Shown here: in pieces, positions 44,584 through 54,954 of the stretch
Layout: each line of letters starts with the position of its first letter
Numbering within the stretch: position 1 is the first letter of the stretch
DNA from: Mastigamoeba balamuthi
Taxonomy: Eukaryota; Evosea; Mastigamoebida; Mastigamoebidae
DNA: 64,000 bases
Direction of reading: 5' to 3'
NCBI GenBank assembly: GCA_902651635.1
Contig: CACRSC010000029.1
Location: 139,022 to 203,021, forward strand
Translations under genes and position numbers: made by a program
The notes under the pieces: model-generated
Database searches by the model: none
What the model was told of the DNA's origin: nothing
The model's input: the letters and a program-made list of their open reading frames with translations, nothing else

Positions 44584-46137
44584 TTACTCGGAAGATGAGT
44601 GTGCCAAACCGTCACTGCTCTCCATTGAGGGGATCCCCACGCTGGCAGTGAGGATCCAGATGAGGACGAAGCTGACGACGATCGTGAGGTTGACCATCAG
44701 CGTCGGGAACGCCGGGTCGCACCCCCACTCCTTGGCGTACACCGACGTCACGACCGTCACGGGCATCACGAATCCGATCAGCAGGATGACTCTTCCCAGC
44801 GGCGAGAAGATGGGCAGCGCGCCCAGCGTGTAGTACAGGATGAACCCCAGCGCGAGGCCCACAGAATACCGCAGAGCAATCGAGAGCAGCGCGGGCTTGT
44901 AGAGCCTCTTGAGCGTGTCCAGGCGCACGTCGAGAAGCAGTCCGATGATGAAGAACGACAGCGCGCTGTTGGCGTTGGCGATGGTCGTGAGGAGACTCTC
45001 GATGAACGCCGGCAGCGTCGCCCCCGAGAGGCCCAGCGCGAGGCCGATAGGGATCGCCCACAGCGGCGGGTTGATGCCGACCCTGACTATGATGCGCTTG
45101 CAGATCTGCTTCATCGTCGGCGCCTCCTGCCTGGGTGCTGCTGGTGCTTCGCTGTTTCCGTTGCCCTCCGCCTTCTTCTTTGTCTCTGCCGCTTCTGCAG
45201 ACTTGTGGGGTTTGGCTTTCCCCCGCTTAAGGCACCAGAACGACCTCTTGCCGTCCGCAGAGGCTTCCACCGTGGTCGAAGCGATCCCAGTTGCGGCCTC
45301 TTGGGGGACTTCCTCCTTGTCGGGGTTCGTTGCGGTGTCTACAGGCTCTTCTCCTTTCTCTGCAGATTTCTCGGGCACTCCCTCCTCGATGCCCTGCGCT
45401 CTCCTGACTGCGGCTGCCGGCTCCTGCGGGCAGCAGCTCTCCTTAAGGGTTTCAATGAGGTTCGTTTCTGCCTTCTTCTCTGACTCCTCGGCGAGATCCT
45501 CGGGCTCGACGAGCACGACCTGGACCGGTTCGTTTTTGCTGCTCTCCGGGCAATCCTGATGCGCCAGCACGTCGTCCTGGGGGCTGTTGAACGTCGAGAG
45601 CTCGACCTCGACCTGACCCTCGACGGTGATCGTCCCAGGAGCCTCCGGGTCCGCGGCTTTGTCGCCGCTATTCCTCAGCGACAGCGCGTAGTTTATGGGG
45701 ATAACCGTGAAGATGAAGACGAGGTTGAGCATATCGAGCCACGCCACCTTTGCGACGCCCTCCATTCCCGCGATGCTCTCGATGACAGGGTAGAAGAACA
45801 GGCTGATGTTCAGGCCCGACGTGCACGCCTGCGCGGCAGGACGCAGGGTCCTGTCGTTGACGCCCGGGACCCACCGGAAGAACAGAGTCGCGACGATGAA
45901 CATAAACGTATCCACAGAGATGCCCAGCGCCATCGTGATCAGCCCCTCCGCCTCGACGTGCCGCACGCGCATGAATGCGCCAATGAGGGTCGCGGGTAGG
46001 GTCACGTCGACGAGTATGGCGCTAACAAGGGAGATCTTGCCCGGTCCATCAGGCGTGTTGAGGAAAAGTCTCCGGATGAGGTAGCCCAGCGCGATCACAA
46101 TGGCGCACACGCCAAACGCGATCTGGAGGCTGCTCAT
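44584..46137 (-). CDS. AEC/PIN-like membrane transporter, copy 5
   Basis: Single exon, 517 aa, the longest member. It starts MSSLQIAFGVCAIVIALGYL; the variable loop (about residues 165-350) is Glu/Lys-rich with KAEGNGNSEAP. The second half has NPPLWAIPIGLALGLSGATL, FIIGLLLDVRLD and VILLIGFVMPVTVV; the next block reads KEWGCDPAF, where the other copies have KEWGWDP. Sister of copy 2 by sequence and promoter. Membrane transporter of unknown substrate. Confidence 0.88.
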   Translation of the reverse strand: MSSLQIAFGVCAIVIALGYLIRRLFLNTPDGPGKISLVSAILVDVTLPATLIGAFMRVRHVEAEGLITMALGISVDTFMFIVATLFFRWVPGVNDRTLRPAAQACTSGLNISLFFYPVIESIAGMEGVAKVAWLDMLNLVFIFTVIPINYALSLRNSGDKAADPEAPGTITVEGQVEVELSTFNSPQDDVLAHQDCPESSKNEPVQVVLVEPEDLAEESEKKAETNLIETLKESCCPQEPAAAVRRAQGIEEGVPEKSAEKGEEPVDTATNPDKEEVPQEAATGIASTTVEASADGKRSFWCLKRGKAKPHKSAEAAETKKKAEGNGNSEAPAAPRQEAPTMKQICKRIIVRVGINPPLWAIPIGLALGLSGATLPAFIESLLTTIANANSALSFFIIGLLLDVRLDTLKRLYKPALLSIALRYSVGLALGFILYYTLGALPIFSPLGRVILLIGFVMPVTVVTSVYAKEWGCDPAFPTLMVNLTIVVSFVLIWILTASVGIPSMESSDGLAHSSSE

Positions 46138-46264
46138 GGTGTTCCTGGCGCCCGGTGGCTTTTTAAATGGGTTGGGGATGGGGGAGTCACCACCAGTGAT
46201 TCGCTCTTGGCTTGCGGGAGATCGAGGAACCGTTACAGAAATTTCCTGGAAGTTAGCCGAGAAA
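46138..46264 (-). promoter_or_regulatory. Promoter region of AEC copy 5, conserved with copy 2
   Basis: Mirror copy of the region upstream of copy 2, including the TCACTGGTGGTGACTCCCCC block. A TTTAAA box at 46162-46167 lies about 25-30 nt upstream of the ATG. Conservation over about 120 nt, in sequence otherwise free to drift, points to regulation shared by the pair or to recent duplication. Confidence 0.6.
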
Positions 46265-46704
46265 AGCTAAAAAAGCCATTGTTAGAAGCCGTGCTCAGTG
46301 GATCATTCCCCCAAGGTCTGATATCCCCGCAGAGACAGCGTACCGTGGTGGGGGGGTGCAGTTTTCTGCCTCGGCCTGTTTTGAAGGGCACACACCTCAG
46401 GAAAGGGCTCTCCAGCAGTACTCTATACCCCTCGCCTCAGTAATTCTCTCTCTTATCCCAAATAAATCTGCGAGATCCTTCTTCCTCCCATTCGTCATAA
46501 AAACACTGGCAGAAGACTCGATGAAACCTAACGGTCCCATTGCCCGGTTTCGGCTGCACTCGGCAAGCGCGGCAGGATATCTGGGAAGCCCGTCTGTGCG
46601 AGAAGATAGGAGGAGCTAGAGTCAGAACAGATCTCGCGGTCAGTATTCACATGTCTTCACAAGTGTTCACATGTCGCCAGGGTGATCGCCAGTGGCGGCA
46701 CCTC
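46265..46704. other. Spacer between AEC copy 5 and the glycosyltransferase gene
   Basis: No gene seen. Includes a G-rich stretch near 46352. Confidence 0.4.
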
Positions 46705-47796
46705 TCAGAGGAAAGGGACGTTCTGGTTACCCGCCAGAGCAACTCCCCACCAGTACATGTAGTGGTTGTTGAGGATCCGGCCAGCCGTCTGTGTCCCCGA
46801 GGCGTCGCAGAGCTTCGCGGCCTCGGAGCGCGGCACGCTGTCGATCTCGAGGCTGCCCTTGCGGGCGCACCTGACGTCCTGGAGGTCCCAGGGCTTCAGC
46901 TCGAGCGCCAGGAAGTGCAGCAGCGCGGCCCCGTCGCTGTGCTCGTAGGGCGTCTCCGAGGGCCTGTCGGCACCGACGTTGAAGTTGCGCCCCAGGACGT
47001 GGCGCTGGTGCCCGTCGGTCCGCCAGAACGCGTTCAGCATGTCCTGGTCGCCGCCCACCTGGAAGCCCCACGAGCCGCCGCGAACGAAGTCAGTGATCTC
47101 CTCGAACGTGCGGGCCGAGGGCTTGAGCAGCATGGCGCCAGAGTTCCAGCGGGCGTTGTTGAGCTTGGTCGTCCAGATGTGACCCTCGGGGAAGCCCTCG
47201 GCGAGGCAGAACGCGTCGCGGAGCTCCTCGCGCAGGACGAGCGTGTCCGCGTCGACGAAGAGCACGGTGCTGTACTCGACGAGGTTCCAGACGTGGATCT
47301 TGGTGAAGGTCGTCCGGAAGCGCTCCGGCACCGACGAGCCCTCGTTGCGGACGATCGCCTTGATGCGCACCGTTCTCCATCCCGCTCGGTTCAGCAGAGC
47401 CTCGCGGTCGGGCATGAGGCTGTCGTCGATGAGCGCCACGAGGTCGATGAGCTGCCGGTCCTCCTCGGGCACCGTCATGTTCCACGACGCTGCCAGCGCC
47501 ACCACGGCAGGGACGTAATCGTACTGCGAAGGATATCAGCGAGTCTGTCGAGCACGGGAAGGGGAAGCAAGCGTATGGCAGCGCACGCCGTTCTTGGCGT
47601 TGGCCATCAGCGTCGCCAGCGCCCAGCGAGACTGGGGGGTGAGGCACTTGGAGAGGCTCGGTGTCCAGAGGTCCCCGTCTGCTCTGCTCCTGACCAGCGT
47701 CACAGCCGTGCATCCCACAGCTGCCACGAACGCGAGGCCACTGCAGGGAACGACGCGTGAGGAGGCAGGCCTGCGGCGGTGGTGGAACGCACACAA
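46705..47796 (-). CDS. Family 8 (glycogenin-like) glycosyltransferase, type II membrane protein
   Basis: Two exons (47796-47587, 47523-46705) give 342 aa. A short basic N-terminus precedes a hydrophobic anchor (SGLAFVAAVGCTAVTLV, about residues 22-38), as in Golgi type II enzymes. The GT8 features follow: SRWALATLMANAKNGYDYVPAVV across the intron; the metal-binding DXD motif in VLFVDADTLVL (about residue 160); ARWNSGAMLLKPS; GGDQDMLNAFW; and RILNNHYMYWWG. Predicted activity is transfer of a sugar from a UDP-sugar with retained configuration. It may be a glycogenin/galactinol-synthase relative, but the signal anchor suggests glycan or inositol-phosphoceramide work in the Golgi instead of cytosolic glycogen priming. 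Start Met chosen as the first in frame. Confidence 0.88.
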
Positions 47797-48773
47797 CTGC
47801 GCGGAGCCTGAGGTGAGCCCAGACTGCCGCTCTCTGCTTCAGGAATAGTCCCCCAGCCAGCCCCATTTTGAACGTATAAAGACGATTGCACGGACGTGCT
47901 GCACGTCCGATTCTGTATTTCTCCTTTTTCCTCCTACGTCACTTTCGGCCCAACGACGAGAAAACGGGGCCCCATCGGGCAATTCTGGGGGCGATGGGAC
48001 ATTTCTCAGTCTTTCTCTTTGGCTTTCAAAAATGTCCAAGTGAATGCCCGTGCGCTGGCTGGGCACAGGTGGCGAGGGCGCCACCTCCGGGATGACACTT
48101 CGCTCGCAGTGGATGGAAGCCGCACTCAACCCTCCGCATCCCGAGACGCGAGAGTGGGATACAGGCAGATGCTCTGGCAGATGTTCCGGCATCTCAGTAA
48201 GATCGGTCCTAGGCAAAGGCTGTGAGGCGTTCGCCCGCCCCCTCGCCCTCAACCGCAGAGGGTTGTCGCTCACTCACGGCGGACGCACGCGCACGCCAGT
48301 AGTGCGACCGATACGGGCGCAAGACCCTGTGGAGTGCGTGTCGATGGTGCGCCTCAGAGGATATCTGACGGCGACCATGTGTGGTGTCAACACTCCGCAG
48401 AGCCACATGTCGCTGCACACCCACTCATCTACCGATGAAAAAGCCCTGCCGTGGTCGCTGGCTTGAGGCGTTGTCTCTGCGATCCCATCGAGTGTCTGGA
48501 ACTGCGGTCCAGCAGAACATTTCGACTAAATATAACAGCACAACAAGCACAAGCACCAGGAGCATTCGAGGAAGCATTGACAAGCGCAAACGAAAGACGC
48601 TGCTGGCACAGTCTGCCTCATCGCTTTCACAACACTATTGACAGGCTAAAGTGTCTGAAATTCAGCTGCTCACTACTGTAGCCTAACCCTCTGAAAACAA
48701 ACTCGCGAGTAGTGCTGGTGATTCGCCTTGATGTTGCTTTCTCGGTGAACGGCGGGCTCTGCCTTGGAGTTGT
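47797..48773. other. Spacer between glycosyltransferase gene and CorA-like copy 1
   Basis: About 980 bases without a supported exon. The 100 bases beyond the stop of CorA-like copy 1 are open in another frame but not coding by comparison with the family. Confidence 0.4.
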
Positions 48774-50503
48774 TCACGTGGATCGCAGTTTCGAGATGAC
48801 TTTGCACACAGCAAACGCGATTCCTGCCATCAAAACGTTGGCGAAAACGTACACAGGGAAGCCGACGGCCGGGTACTTGATCAGAATGGTCGCCTCGGAC
48901 ATGGCTCCGAGACTCGCCAGAAGTGCGGTAATCGCTGTGGATTGTGGTCAGTCGATTGTGAGACAGCCGCGCAGGAGATAACGAGAGGCGCAGGGAGGGT
49001 CTCGGCGCACAGTGGGAGATGAGGAGGATTGTCTGGTTCTCTGTGATGAGATTCACGTTGTTGGCGATGACCGAGCCGTGTGCGTCCATCATGTCTGTGT
49101 GAATGTCGAAGTAGTCGCTGATGGTCGCCAGGCAGTTGGCGCACTCGACCGCCAGCGATTTGGCCAGCGCGTGGCAGGCAGCCGAGAGCCGGGGCCGTAC
49201 GAGCTCTGCGGCGCGCTCGATGGCCTTGCTGTTGCTGGCCACCGACTCCTGGTAGTAAGCGAGGGCCTTGGTGAGCTTGAAGAGGCTCAGCAGCTCCGCG
49301 TTGTTGGTCGCCGCCTTGAACCCGCGGTGCACTTCGTCAAACGCCATCGACACGCGCTCGCAGTCGACGTGGAGGCTGCGGACCCACGCCCGCAGCAGCT
49401 GGACGACCGCGTCCTCGGGCCCCGCGGCCCCGCAGAGCGCGTCGGCGAGGGCCACGGGCCCCGCGCTGGGCTCCACGACGACGAGCCTGCGCTCCGCGGC
49501 CATCACGAACAGCCCCACCGACTCGACGCACTCGCACGTGTCCGCGTCCTCGGCGAGGACGACGGGGCCCGTCGAGCGCTTGACGAGCAGCGACAGCGAG
49601 GCAGCGGCGACGCCCTGCGAGCCCGCGCGAGCGAACGGGAACCTGTGCGGGTCCACGAACGAGAGCAGCGTGGCGACGCTGCACCCCAGTGTGCGGGCAG
49701 CCTCCTCCGCCATGCCCGCGTCCGCCCCGGGGGCCGTCCACACGGTCACGGAGAACCCCTCGGGGCCCGCGGGCGCCGCGTCGGCTCCGCCCTGGCGGAG
49801 GCGGCCAGCGGTCGATACGAAGTGGGACACGCGGGGCTGCGGCTGCGGCCTGCTCGCCGCGGCCCTCGCGGCGGCGACTGCGGCCCTGCGCAGTACGACG
49901 AGGGACGCGGTGGTGAGGGCCACGTGCGCCGCGGCGACCACGGCGACCGCCGCGGCGATGGGCCCCCAGCCGCTGTAGCCCGCCCAGTCCCTGTGCCAGA
50001 ACGGGCTGCAGAACGAGGCGAACGACAGAGCGCACAGCACGAGGCTCACTCCGAAGCTCAGGTCTGCCTCCCCAGGTCAGCGCTGCCGCAGGGCGAGAGG
50101 GAGAGGGTGCGGGTGGAGGGGCCAGCGCACCGAGCAGGTAGCGGTGCAGGTCCGGGGCCGTGCGGGGCAGGCGGCGCCTGCAGAGGAAGACGTACGTGCC
50201 GAACGAGGGGGCCGCTACGCAGAGGCCGAGGTTGAGGTACGGGTGCGGCACCAGCAGCACCGTGGCCACGGCGTTGCACGCGAGGATGACCAGCAGCCTC
50301 GACGCGGCCCGCGACGGCGCTGCCGGGCGCGCGGCTGCGGCTGCGGCGGCGGCGTCGGAGGGGCCCGGGATGTTCTCGCGGGCCGCGACGCTGAACTCGG
50401 TGGGGACAGGGCTCGGGGCAGGGCCCATCAGCGGGGCCTGCATCTCGACCGCCAGCCCCTGCGTGTCCTCCCGCGCGGCACGCCTCCGGAAGCGCCTCAT
50501 CAT
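48774..50503 (-). CDS. CorA-like divalent-cation transporter with N-terminal membrane module, copy 1
   Basis: Three exons (50503-50131, 50063-49011, 48934-48774) give 528 aa in frame. An Ala-rich N-terminus is followed by hydrophobic helices (LLVILACNAVATVLLVPH, VSLVLCALSFASF, WGPIAAAVAVVAAAHVAL). Next is a CorA-type soluble region with ATLLSFVDPHRF and a helical stretch, then DAHGSVIANNVNL. The last two helices flank GAMSEATILIKYPAVGF, so the canonical CorA GMN pore motif is replaced by AMSE. The intron before the last exon falls after LLISH, a different place from copies 2 and 3. Head-to-head with copy 2. Predicted plasma- or endomembrane Mg2+/divalent-cation channel-like protein; ion choice unknown. 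Confidence 0.78.
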
Positions 50504-50775
50504 TGGGGGGAAGAGAGAGGGGGGAGGAGGGGTCCCGCGCTCAGTTGACTGGGAGGCCCTCGCGCAACCTGCACGTGCGGCGGCGCTGCCATTCCCGGGC
50601 ACGAAATCTGTGCTGCTGGCGTCATCGTGCAGAGCGCACGCGCCTTCGGCGTTCCTTCGTTTTTCTCAGATCTGCAGCGGAAATCGATGGTGGGGACCCA
50701 CCTGAAGCGCTGAAGCAATGGGCTCGGTACGTGCCCGCGCCCTCCCCCTGCCTCGCCTGCCCCCGCGCTCCCGGA

Positions 50776-52668
50776 ATGACTCAGCGCCGGTGCTCCCAGG
50801 TACTGGACGCCGTCGAGGCCGCCATCGCGCGGCAGCGTGAGTGGCAGCGGGCCCTCAGCAAGTCCCTGGCGCCCTGCGGGCACAGCGACGCTGCCCGCAC
50901 ACCCCTCGCCCCCGCGACTGCACAGGCTGACGCGATCCCGGAGCACCTCCAGCGGCTCATCTCCGTCCTCACGACCGCCCCCGAGCCACCGCGCGCACCC
51001 CCGCAGTCGACTACGCCCCCGCTCTGCACGGCGCACGCAGCGGCAGGGGCCGACGACGACGAGGAGGCAGCGCTGTGCCCCGGCCCGGCGGCACGCACGT
51101 CAGCGCCGCCGCCCGAGGCCGAGCAGCAGTGCGCGAAGTGCGGGGAAGCTCGCAGGGCGTCTGCGGGGATGCTGGGCGACAGCGAGGCGAGGCTGAGGGC
51201 GGAGATGGTGGCGCACGTCGTGCTGACCGTGGCCTGCCTGGTCTTTGTCTACGCAAACGTCGCCCTCGCCGTGGTCGCCCCCGTGTTCTCGTTCCTCGTC
51301 GTCTCGCGCAAAGAGGACTACAAGCACGTCGTCAGCCCCCACCTCTTCAGTGCGCCCCACCGCACCCCCCCTTACTCCCAGCTTCCCCACAGGGCGTGAC
51401 TCACCGTCGGGGGGTGGGGCCCCAGATGCTGTCGGGTTCCTCGGGGCGCTGGCGGCGATGCTGGGTGTGCTGGACTTCAGCACGGCGTTCTGGGACGGGC
51501 CCGGCTACACCAACTGGGCCAAGGTCTTTGTTCCCGCCACGTACCCGCCCATCCTGCTTTACCTCGCGCTCGCCGCCTTCGTCTTCGCCAAGATGCTGCG
51601 CAAGCTCAAGGAGGCGCGCGTGACGTCAGGCCTGTGCCGCGTCGCCGAGGAGGCTCGGCACTACGCCGTCTCCGAGAGCGGGGAGCTCAGCCCCGCCCCG
51701 CTCGAGGGCTCGTGCGTCAGCGTGTACACCAACCCGGGCTTCGACACGAGGCTCGGCATCGTGAGCACGTTCGGCGTCACCTACGAGGCCGTGCAGCGCT
51801 GCCTCGACCCGCACGAGCCCGTCGGGCTGTCGCTGCGCCCGTCGCACACGCTGCTGGTGCTCAAGTTCCCCAGTGGCGCCGCTGGCGCTGGCGCTGTGCC
51901 CGAGTTCCGCCCCGAGACCGTCGGCGTCTTCGTGCTCCCGGGCCGCCTGCTCGTCGTCGCGCGCACCCCGCTGCCGCTGCTCGAGCGCCGCAGGGTCCGC
52001 GGAGGGCGCGGCGTCGGCCTCGACGCGTGGGACGTCGCCGTGCAGCTGATCGCCGAGTCGGTGGCGCTGTACGCGCGGCACCTCGCGGGCCTGAGCGCCA
52101 CCGTCGACGACATCGAGCGCTGCTTCGCCGACTCAGTCGACAACGAGAGGCTGCTGGAGCTGTTCGAGGCCGAGAAGAGCATGGCCTACCTGCTGACGGC
52201 GACCGCCTCCAACGGCAGGCTGCTGGCGAGCCTCAGCGGCGGCGAGCTGCTCAGCCTGCAGCCCCGCCAGCACGCGCGGCTCAACCAGCTCTTCGCGGAC
52301 AACCGCCACGTCGTCAAGGGCGCGCGGCTGCTCTCGGACTCGATCGCTGGGCTCATGGACTCGCGCGCTGCGGTCATCGGGAACAACCTCAACTACGTGC
52401 GCCCATACTGGGCTGCTGGCTCTCGTGATAACTCACAGTTGCCATCGGCGCCGCACAGATGATGGTCGACATGAACGGGCTGGTGATCGGCATCGCGATT
52501 CCCGCGTTTCTGGGAGCTCTGGCGGGGATGTCCGAGTTCTCTGCGTGGCTGGGCCCCAGGGGCGAGCAGAAGGCCGTCGGTTTCACGGTGTTCAGCATGG
52601 TCTCGGTCGTTATATGCGTCGGCAGCTTCATCGTGATCCGGAAGACGCTGCGCTGGTGGCATTTCTGA
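50776..52668 (+). CDS. CorA-like divalent-cation transporter with N-terminal membrane module, copy 2
   Basis: Three exons (50776-51349, 51426-52396, 52459-52668) give 584 aa. The N-terminal 165 residues are hydrophilic (CAKCGEARRA). Membrane helices follow (VVLTVACLVFVYANVALAVV, AVGFLGALAAMLGVLDF, TYPPILLYLALAAFVFA). The CorA-like domain has TFGVTYEAVQRCLDPHEP, ETVGVFVLPGRLLVV and a long helix ending DSRAAVIGNNLNY. After the intron come the last two helices around LAGMSEFSAWLGPRGEQKAVGF, with GMN changed to GMS, and the end TLRWWHF. An alternative acceptor for exon 2 at 51411 also keeps frame. Tail-to-tail with copy 3. Confidence 0.82.
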
Positions 52669-52749
52669 GCGGCCGTGGCAACGGAACAAATGCAGCGTTC
52701 ATTACCTTCATACTTGTAGTGTTGTGTGTTGTGTCCCGAGTGTCTGCGC

Positions 52750-54827
52750 TCACTTGTCCCACCAGTGGATCGTCAGCCGGAAGAACACGAAGAAGCCGAC
52801 AGCTGCCAGGGAAGCCAGAACGCAGAAGATGGAGAAGCCCACGGCCTTGATGGGCTGGTTGTCGTCCCCGAGCCACGCCCCGAACTCGGACATGCCGCCC
52901 ACTGTGGCGCCGAACACGACGACCGCGTGGCCGATGAGGATGGCCGTCAGGTTGGTCATCATCTGCATCGTGCGTGGCCTGTCAGTGGAGGAGGAAGGGC
53001 CTATCCCTCTCCTCGTGCAGGGAAGCTCCGCGCACGGTGTTGAGGTTGTTGGCGACTATGGCAGCGCGCGAGTCCATGAGCTCAGTGAGGACGTCCTTGA
53101 GGCCGTGCGTCTCCTTCTTGCAGTGCTTGTTGCGCTCCAGCACAGCGCAGAGCGAGCGCTGCTGCTGGGCGTCGAGCCCCAGCTCGTGCGCGTGCTGGGC
53201 GAGGCTCGTGAGGAGCTTGTGGTTGGCCGTGAGCGCGCTGGTGAAGAGCACGAGGCTCTTCTCGAGCCGAAAGAAGGTCATCAGCGTGTCGTTGGCCATT
53301 GTCTCGAGGATGCTCTCCTGGGCCTCGTCCGAGCAGCCCTGCAGCAGGCGCGTGTTCTCCTCGAACATCTTGACGGACCTCTCGAGGATGACCAGCACCG
53401 CGTCCCACACGTCGTTGACCATGAACGGCATCCTCCCCTGCGGGCGTGTCTGGTCAGCGCGGGCTCCGGCGCTCGGGGGGCAGCCCAGCGCACCTCGAAC
53501 AGCGGGAAGGCGTTGAGGAGGACCACGACGAGGCGGTCCTCGCAGACGAAGAGGCCCACGTTCTCGGTGGTGAAGTGCATCTGGCCGTCGACGGTGTAGA
53601 GGTGGGGCACCTTGATCACCGCCGTCGCGCTGCCGGCGCCCGCCGCGGCCAGGTGCACGGGCTTGCTGGGGTCCAGCACCGCCGCCAGCGCCCGCGCGTC
53701 GAGGCCGTACCTGGCGGCCATCTCCCGCTGCTCGGAGGCGCTCGGGTTGACGAAGACGGCGACGCGGCGGTCGCCCTCTGCGGCCGCTGGCAGGACCTTG
53801 CCGTTGCGCAGCGAGTAGAACCGCGAGACGGGGACGACGCCGGCGGCAAGGCTCTTGGCGCGGAGGTGCGCGAGCAGCTGCGACCGCATCTTCCAGTAGG
53901 TGACCGTCGTCAGCGCGACCTGGGCCAGGAAGAACGGGTACGTCGCGGGCACGAAGGCCTTGCCGAAGGTCTCGTACAGCTCCGTCGCCGGCCACCAGAA
54001 CACCAGCGAGAAGTTCAGCGCCGCCGCCAGCACCACCACCACCGCGTTGATGACCACCGCGTCTGGAGGGGCGCGGGGGGAGAGTTGTGGGTGTGGGTGT
54101 GGGAGAGGTGGAAAGGTAAAGGTGGACGTGGGTCGCAGCCGCTGGTGCCCCTTGGGGAGGGAAGAGGGGAACTGGGGGGCGGCGCACTGTAGAGGTAGGG
54201 GTGCACGTGCTTGCGCTTGGTGAAGGGCGTCTTGCGCTGGGCGACGAGGTAGGCGAACACCGGGACGACGACGCAGAGGCCCGCGTTGGCGTGGACGAAC
54301 GCCATGCACGCCAGCGTCAGCACAGCCCCGGCGACCATCTCGCAGAGCAGCCGCCTGGGGCTCTCCCCGATGAACGGCGCGTCGTAGGCCTCGACGACAC
54401 GCTGCAGCGGCCTCTGATCCGCGCGCTGGCCCTCGTCGTCGGTCGCGGGCAGCGTCCTGCTGAACTCGACCGACTGCTGCTGGTCGTCGAGGTCGTCGTC
54501 GTACTCGTCGGCCGCTGTCGACAGGCGCACGTCGTCGAGGCCCGTCGACGGCCGTCCGGAGGCCGCGCACGGGCCGGCGGTCTCGGGCGTCGGCGAGGAC
54601 ATGAGCCCGACGAGCTCCAGCATCCGCTCGTGGGCCTCGGTGCGCAGGGCGTCTGCAGGAATGCGACGGAGCGCGTGACGGAGCTCGCGCAGGTGCCGCG
54701 TCTGCAGTTTGCTCCACCGGCTCTGGCGACGGGCCGCCTCGGCTAGCTGTCGGGTTCGCTCGGGTCTCAGCGGGGCGGTGGGCGCGGGAGGGAGGAGGGG
54801 AGGGCTGACCTGGGCTGTGAGGGCCAT
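52750..54827 (-). CDS. CorA-like divalent-cation transporter with N-terminal membrane module, copy 3
   Basis: Four exons (54827-54188, 54062-53494, 53437-53036, 52962-52750) give 607 aa. Hydrophilic N-terminus with an acidic stretch (DEYDDDLDDQQQ). Helices LTLACMAFVHANAGLCVVV, NAVVVVLAAALNFSLVF and FLAQVALTTVTYW form the extra membrane module. The CorA-like domain reads AVFVNPSASEQREMAARYGL, LAAVLDPSKPVH and TENVGLFVCEDRLVVV, close to the CorA pattern. The helical stalk ends DSRAAIVANNLNT. The final pair of helices flanks GGMSEFGAWLGDDNQPIKAV; the motif is GMS where CorA has GMN. Shares the intron after NNLN(T/Y) with copy 2. Confidence 0.84.
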
Positions 54828-54954
54828 CTGCGGGCGCGGTGTTTCGCCTCTCGTGGTTTTCTCTGAGTTTTCCCTCTGCTATCGCCAATTCGGGGGACGA
54901 ATGACGCTATGTGAGCGATCTGGTAGCCCCCAGTGCTGTTTGCTCACGCCCGAG

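Noticed and set aside
48673-48773. C-terminal extension of CorA-like copy 1 to a stop at 48673
   Set aside because: That frame requires reading through the last intron. The spliced frame restores the GAMSE region and ends at 48774 with a helix like its paralogues.
49012-50235. 407-codon plus-strand frame opposite CorA-like copy 1
   Set aside because: Antisense of a family member; Arg/Gly-rich and without a recognisable fold.
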